A stretch of 64,000 bases of DNA, from positions 88,662-152,661 of the forward strand of contig JAKUCV010002307.1 in assembly GCA_028386065.3 (NCBI GenBank). The letters run 5' to 3'. The DNA comes from Turnera subulata (Eukaryota; Streptophyta; Magnoliopsida; Malpighiales; Passifloraceae). Below, one piece after another: positions 61,284-64,000 of the stretch. The notes under the pieces were generated by a model. It was not told where the DNA came from, made no database searches, and was given only the letters and a program-made list of their open reading frames with translations. The position numbers and the translations under genes were made by a program. The first letter of the stretch is position 1; each line of letters opens with the position of its first letter.

Positions 61284-64000
61284 TGAAACACCCTGACCTA
61301 AATTCACCCATCTAACAGTAATTACAACAAACAGTACCACCACGTAGCCAACATATCATAAAAGCAAGAACACATATTAATAAAAGGATAAATAGATAAT
61401 CAAAATCACAATCTCGTCACCTTATGGGGACATCAACATTTGCACAACGGAAGCATTTTCTAGATATTCAGTAACATTTTATATGCAAGACACAATGCAT
61501 GCTATTGGATCCGAGTCTTGTCCGAGGTGACGCCACAGCCGCTGGTCTGCAAACCTAACCTGCAGGAACTGTGTGAGGGGTGAGACCAACCAATGTCTCA
61601 CCGATAAACAAATAAACCGCAGTATACAAGCAACCGCAAATACACCCAAGCCAACACAGAAAGCAATAGAAGCACAACAAGCACAAACATAGCATCGGTA
61701 TCAACTTTCCTGAACTAACTATTCGTCAGACTTCTCATGGTTAAGCTAGTCTCATAAGCTCACCGACACTTGACGGTAGACTTACCAATTTTATTAATAG
61801 GGCCTTGTCACGTAACAAGTATTGGCCGTGCCTGGTAGCCAGGTTAGCTAACCCCAGGGTACTCCCCGTTAATCCATAAATATCACAAATCACAAAGTAT
61901 CACAATAACCGAGTCCCGCAGTCCTCGGCGGAAGTCCCGCAGTCCTTCCTATAACAAATCAACTGAGTCCTGCAGTCCTCAACCGGGAGTCCCGCAGTCC
62001 TCCCTATCAATCACAAGGCGACTACCATCTGGCCGTACCAATACCTGTCACGTGACAACCTAGATGTCTAGATGTTATTACCACCGTTTATTATTATTTC
62101 TTATTCCACTTGTCCAATAGTAACTCATCTTACTCACTTTCCCGAGGAGGCTCTCGGCCTCACAGCTCCTCTGGGAATTCAATCACAATAATACAATATC
62201 GGGTCACTGTCACTATTAACTCAAATATCTCGTATGAACATCACAATATTCACATCAACATCACAAGGTTCAATAATCAAACACAGTAGTCAACAAACAC
62301 ATAACAATAATCACAACAGTGGCCAGCAATAACATGATAAGCACGGCAAGAAAACATATAAATAACTTTCAAACAAACTACCGGGGTATCACGGGCAGCA
62401 TACCAAAGTTTATAAGTTTATATCCTCACCTGATATTCCTTAGAAACTGGTGTAAGATATCACATCGTCATTCTCGTTCCTATAATTGTAACAGCATAAT
62501 TATTTATAGTGCATAACAAAAATGATATGCGTAATAATTATTAATTGGCTAGTTCTGCACCAGTCTATTGTTTTCATCACAATTGGTTCCCATGAAGTTA
62601 TGTAATCATTATAAGCAAGTGGAAGTATGGCTGCCTTTGTAACTGATGTTATGATTATACAATTTAACATGGTATAAGAATGGTTATACTTATAGTATGT
62701 ATATATATATAGTGCCGTTTATTAACCGTCCTCATCTTATTTTGTCAGAATATGACCTTGTCAATTTGATTAATCCCCTGCTTAAGATAATCAAATTATT
62801 AACCCGATGAGCCGTTAGTAAAGTAATTAGTCATACTATTTGATTTATTCATCAATTTATTAATCTACAAATAGAATTATTAATTGTATTATCAACCGTA
62901 ATAGTATTGGTATTACCATATTGGAAGCACCATCAAAACCTGGTCATGGTTTCAAATTTAAGAAATCATTATCCCTTTTAGCCGCAATTCAACTTATCCA
63001 GATTATTTAGTTGATTAAACCGTTAAACTTGTCGAGCTTAATTAATCATATAGTACACTCATTATTCGTTTTAATAGCTGAAGTCAATTTATTAATCCAA
63101 TTATCAAACCATTACTCAAATTAATCCAGGTTGTTACCAAGCTGTTCTTTATGCACAATGATCGAGGATGCTAAGTCCAAAACAACTCAACAGGCCCATG
63201 AAGCAACTCACGTTGCCCAAGCCTGAGAAGAAGCAGTGCCGTTTCCTTACCCAAGGCGTCTTCTTCTCCAAAACGCAATTTGGGGTTGCCTTGGCCATTA
63301 CCACCATGAGTCTTATCCACCATCAATCACATGGTTGCAACCTTGCAATTACCTCTGGGCAGTGACGATTTACCAGTCCAAAACAAAAACAACAACAACA
63401 CGCCCCGGCGGCAGGTGGCTCGCTTCAGCTTGCTTTGTCCGGACGGTGGGATGGCGAGAGGGGCAGAGGTCGCGGCTGCTGGTGCTGGTTGGGACGGCGG
63501 CGAGGGCGTGGAGGAGGAGAAGAGGAGAAGGCAGAGGAGGTGTGAAGCAAGAGGGGAAGAGGAAGAAGGAAAGGAAGGGGAAGGGCTAGGTTCGGCCGGT
63601 GGTGCCTAGGAGGAGAAGAAGAGAAGAGAAAGTGGAGGAAGAAGACATGGTGTCGGTGACTGGTGGCAGAGAAGGCGGAAGGGAAAAGAGGAGGGAAGAG
63701 GGAGGAAGGATGTGGAAGAGATAGTGATTGAGGGAAGAAATAATTGATGGAGATGATTATGTGGGGAGAAGAAGATAAGGAAAAAGAAAAATAAAGGAGG
63801 AGACAAGAGGAGTGGCCGGCAGGAGAAAAATCAGGGGGACGAGGGAAGGTGGGAGGAAAAGGAAAAAGAAAAAGAAGAAAATAAAAATCTATCAATCATT
63901 GCTGGATAGTGTTGGAAAAAAATCTGACTTTGTAAAAGACTAATATACCCTTCCAGTTCCTCTTGGGCTTCAAATTGTCCAAGGGGTATAATCGTCTTTC
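61284..64000 (-). repeat. Right (5') LTR of the large element, incomplete at the window edge
   Basis: In register with the left LTR for at least 2.7 kb, including the GTCCCGCAGTCCT repeats (about 61905-62005) and the GA tract (about 63490-63890). Visible differences are scattered point changes and a few small indels, for example 8 bases (AATATATT-type) near 61380 and 4-7 bases near 62230 and 63495. The expected target duplication (TTGGA, from 55800-55804) should lie after its end. Confidence 0.86.

Larger units (their letters stand above)
55805..64000 (-). mobile_element. LARD-like LTR element with about 3.07-kb LTRs and a 2.4-kb interior (right LTR runs off the window)
   Basis: Two long direct repeats (55805-58875 and 61284-64000+) begin TGAAACACCCTGACC and run in register to the window edge with few differences. 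The polypurine side is at 58876-58893: on the minus strand TTCGAGGACGAAATTCTTTT then AAGGAGGGTAGAC, as in Tekay/Del Gypsy elements. The primer-site side is at 61265-61283 (minus strand TGGTAGCGGAGCGGGC). These place the element in minus orientation. The 2408-bp interior has no gag, protease, reverse transcriptase or integrase, so it must be mobilised in trans. The interior instead has plus-strand frames at about 59041-59437, 60318-60674 and 60693-60977. Confidence 0.87.

Overview
The window is nuclear DNA of a flowering plant, most likely a eudicot. Genes are intron-rich with GT-AG junctions and AT-rich introns, plastid-targeted and plant-specific families are present (ALMT, PSRP-3, HOP2), a piece of plant-type 25S rDNA occurs, and Copia, Gypsy-like, TRIM and MITE elements fill the spaces. 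I cannot name the species. All intron-exon structures below were spliced by eye and checked only for reading-frame consistency and family resemblance.

Layout. 0-5.4 kb: two tandem minus-strand aluminium-activated malate transporter (ALMT) genes, the first cut by the window edge. 6.7-7.4 kb: plastid ribosomal protein PSRP-3, plus strand. 8.1-32.4 kb: a segmental-duplication array of six minus-strand RING-H2 ubiquitin-ligase copies (called RING1 to RING6 here). RING1, RING2 and RING5 are intact, RING3 and RING4 are broken, and RING6 has lost its RING and is fused in frame to a duplicated exon of a neighbouring IST1-like gene. Copies of the 3' ends of PSRP-3 and of a chloroplast membrane-protein gene have travelled with the RING copies and lie as fragments between them. 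Transposons have landed in the array: a 726-bp MITE, a 427-bp TRIM inside RING3, and a 5'-truncated Copia element. The Copia is split by a long-TIR DNA transposon, which in turn holds a 2.8-kb solo LTR with a perfect 5-bp target duplication.

26-35 kb: the chloroplast membrane-protein gene (minus) and the meiotic recombination gene HOP2 (plus) are head to head. HOP2 converges on an IST1-like ESCRT gene (minus). The stretch containing the HOP2 last exon and the IST1 last exon is duplicated, with a RING 5' segment exactly between the two copies. 40.4-46.1 kb: a 12-exon PRP4 splicing kinase, minus. 47.9-50.5 kb: two small heavy-metal-associated-domain genes, minus, one with a GC-AG intron. 50.7-51.6 kb: a poly-A retroposon with a 14-bp target duplication. 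52.8-54.2 kb: the 3' part of an Agenet-domain gene whose upstream side runs into a 329-bp 25S rDNA fragment, then 1.2 kb of extremely AT-rich DNA.

55.7-64 kb: a Gypsy-like element in minus orientation with LTRs of about 3.07 kb and only 2.4 kb inside. It has no recognisable gag-pol. Its interior instead carries plus-strand (antisense) open frames, one resembling the start of a LINE endonuclease. Together with the RING6-IST1 chimera, this is the strongest candidate for something not yet described.
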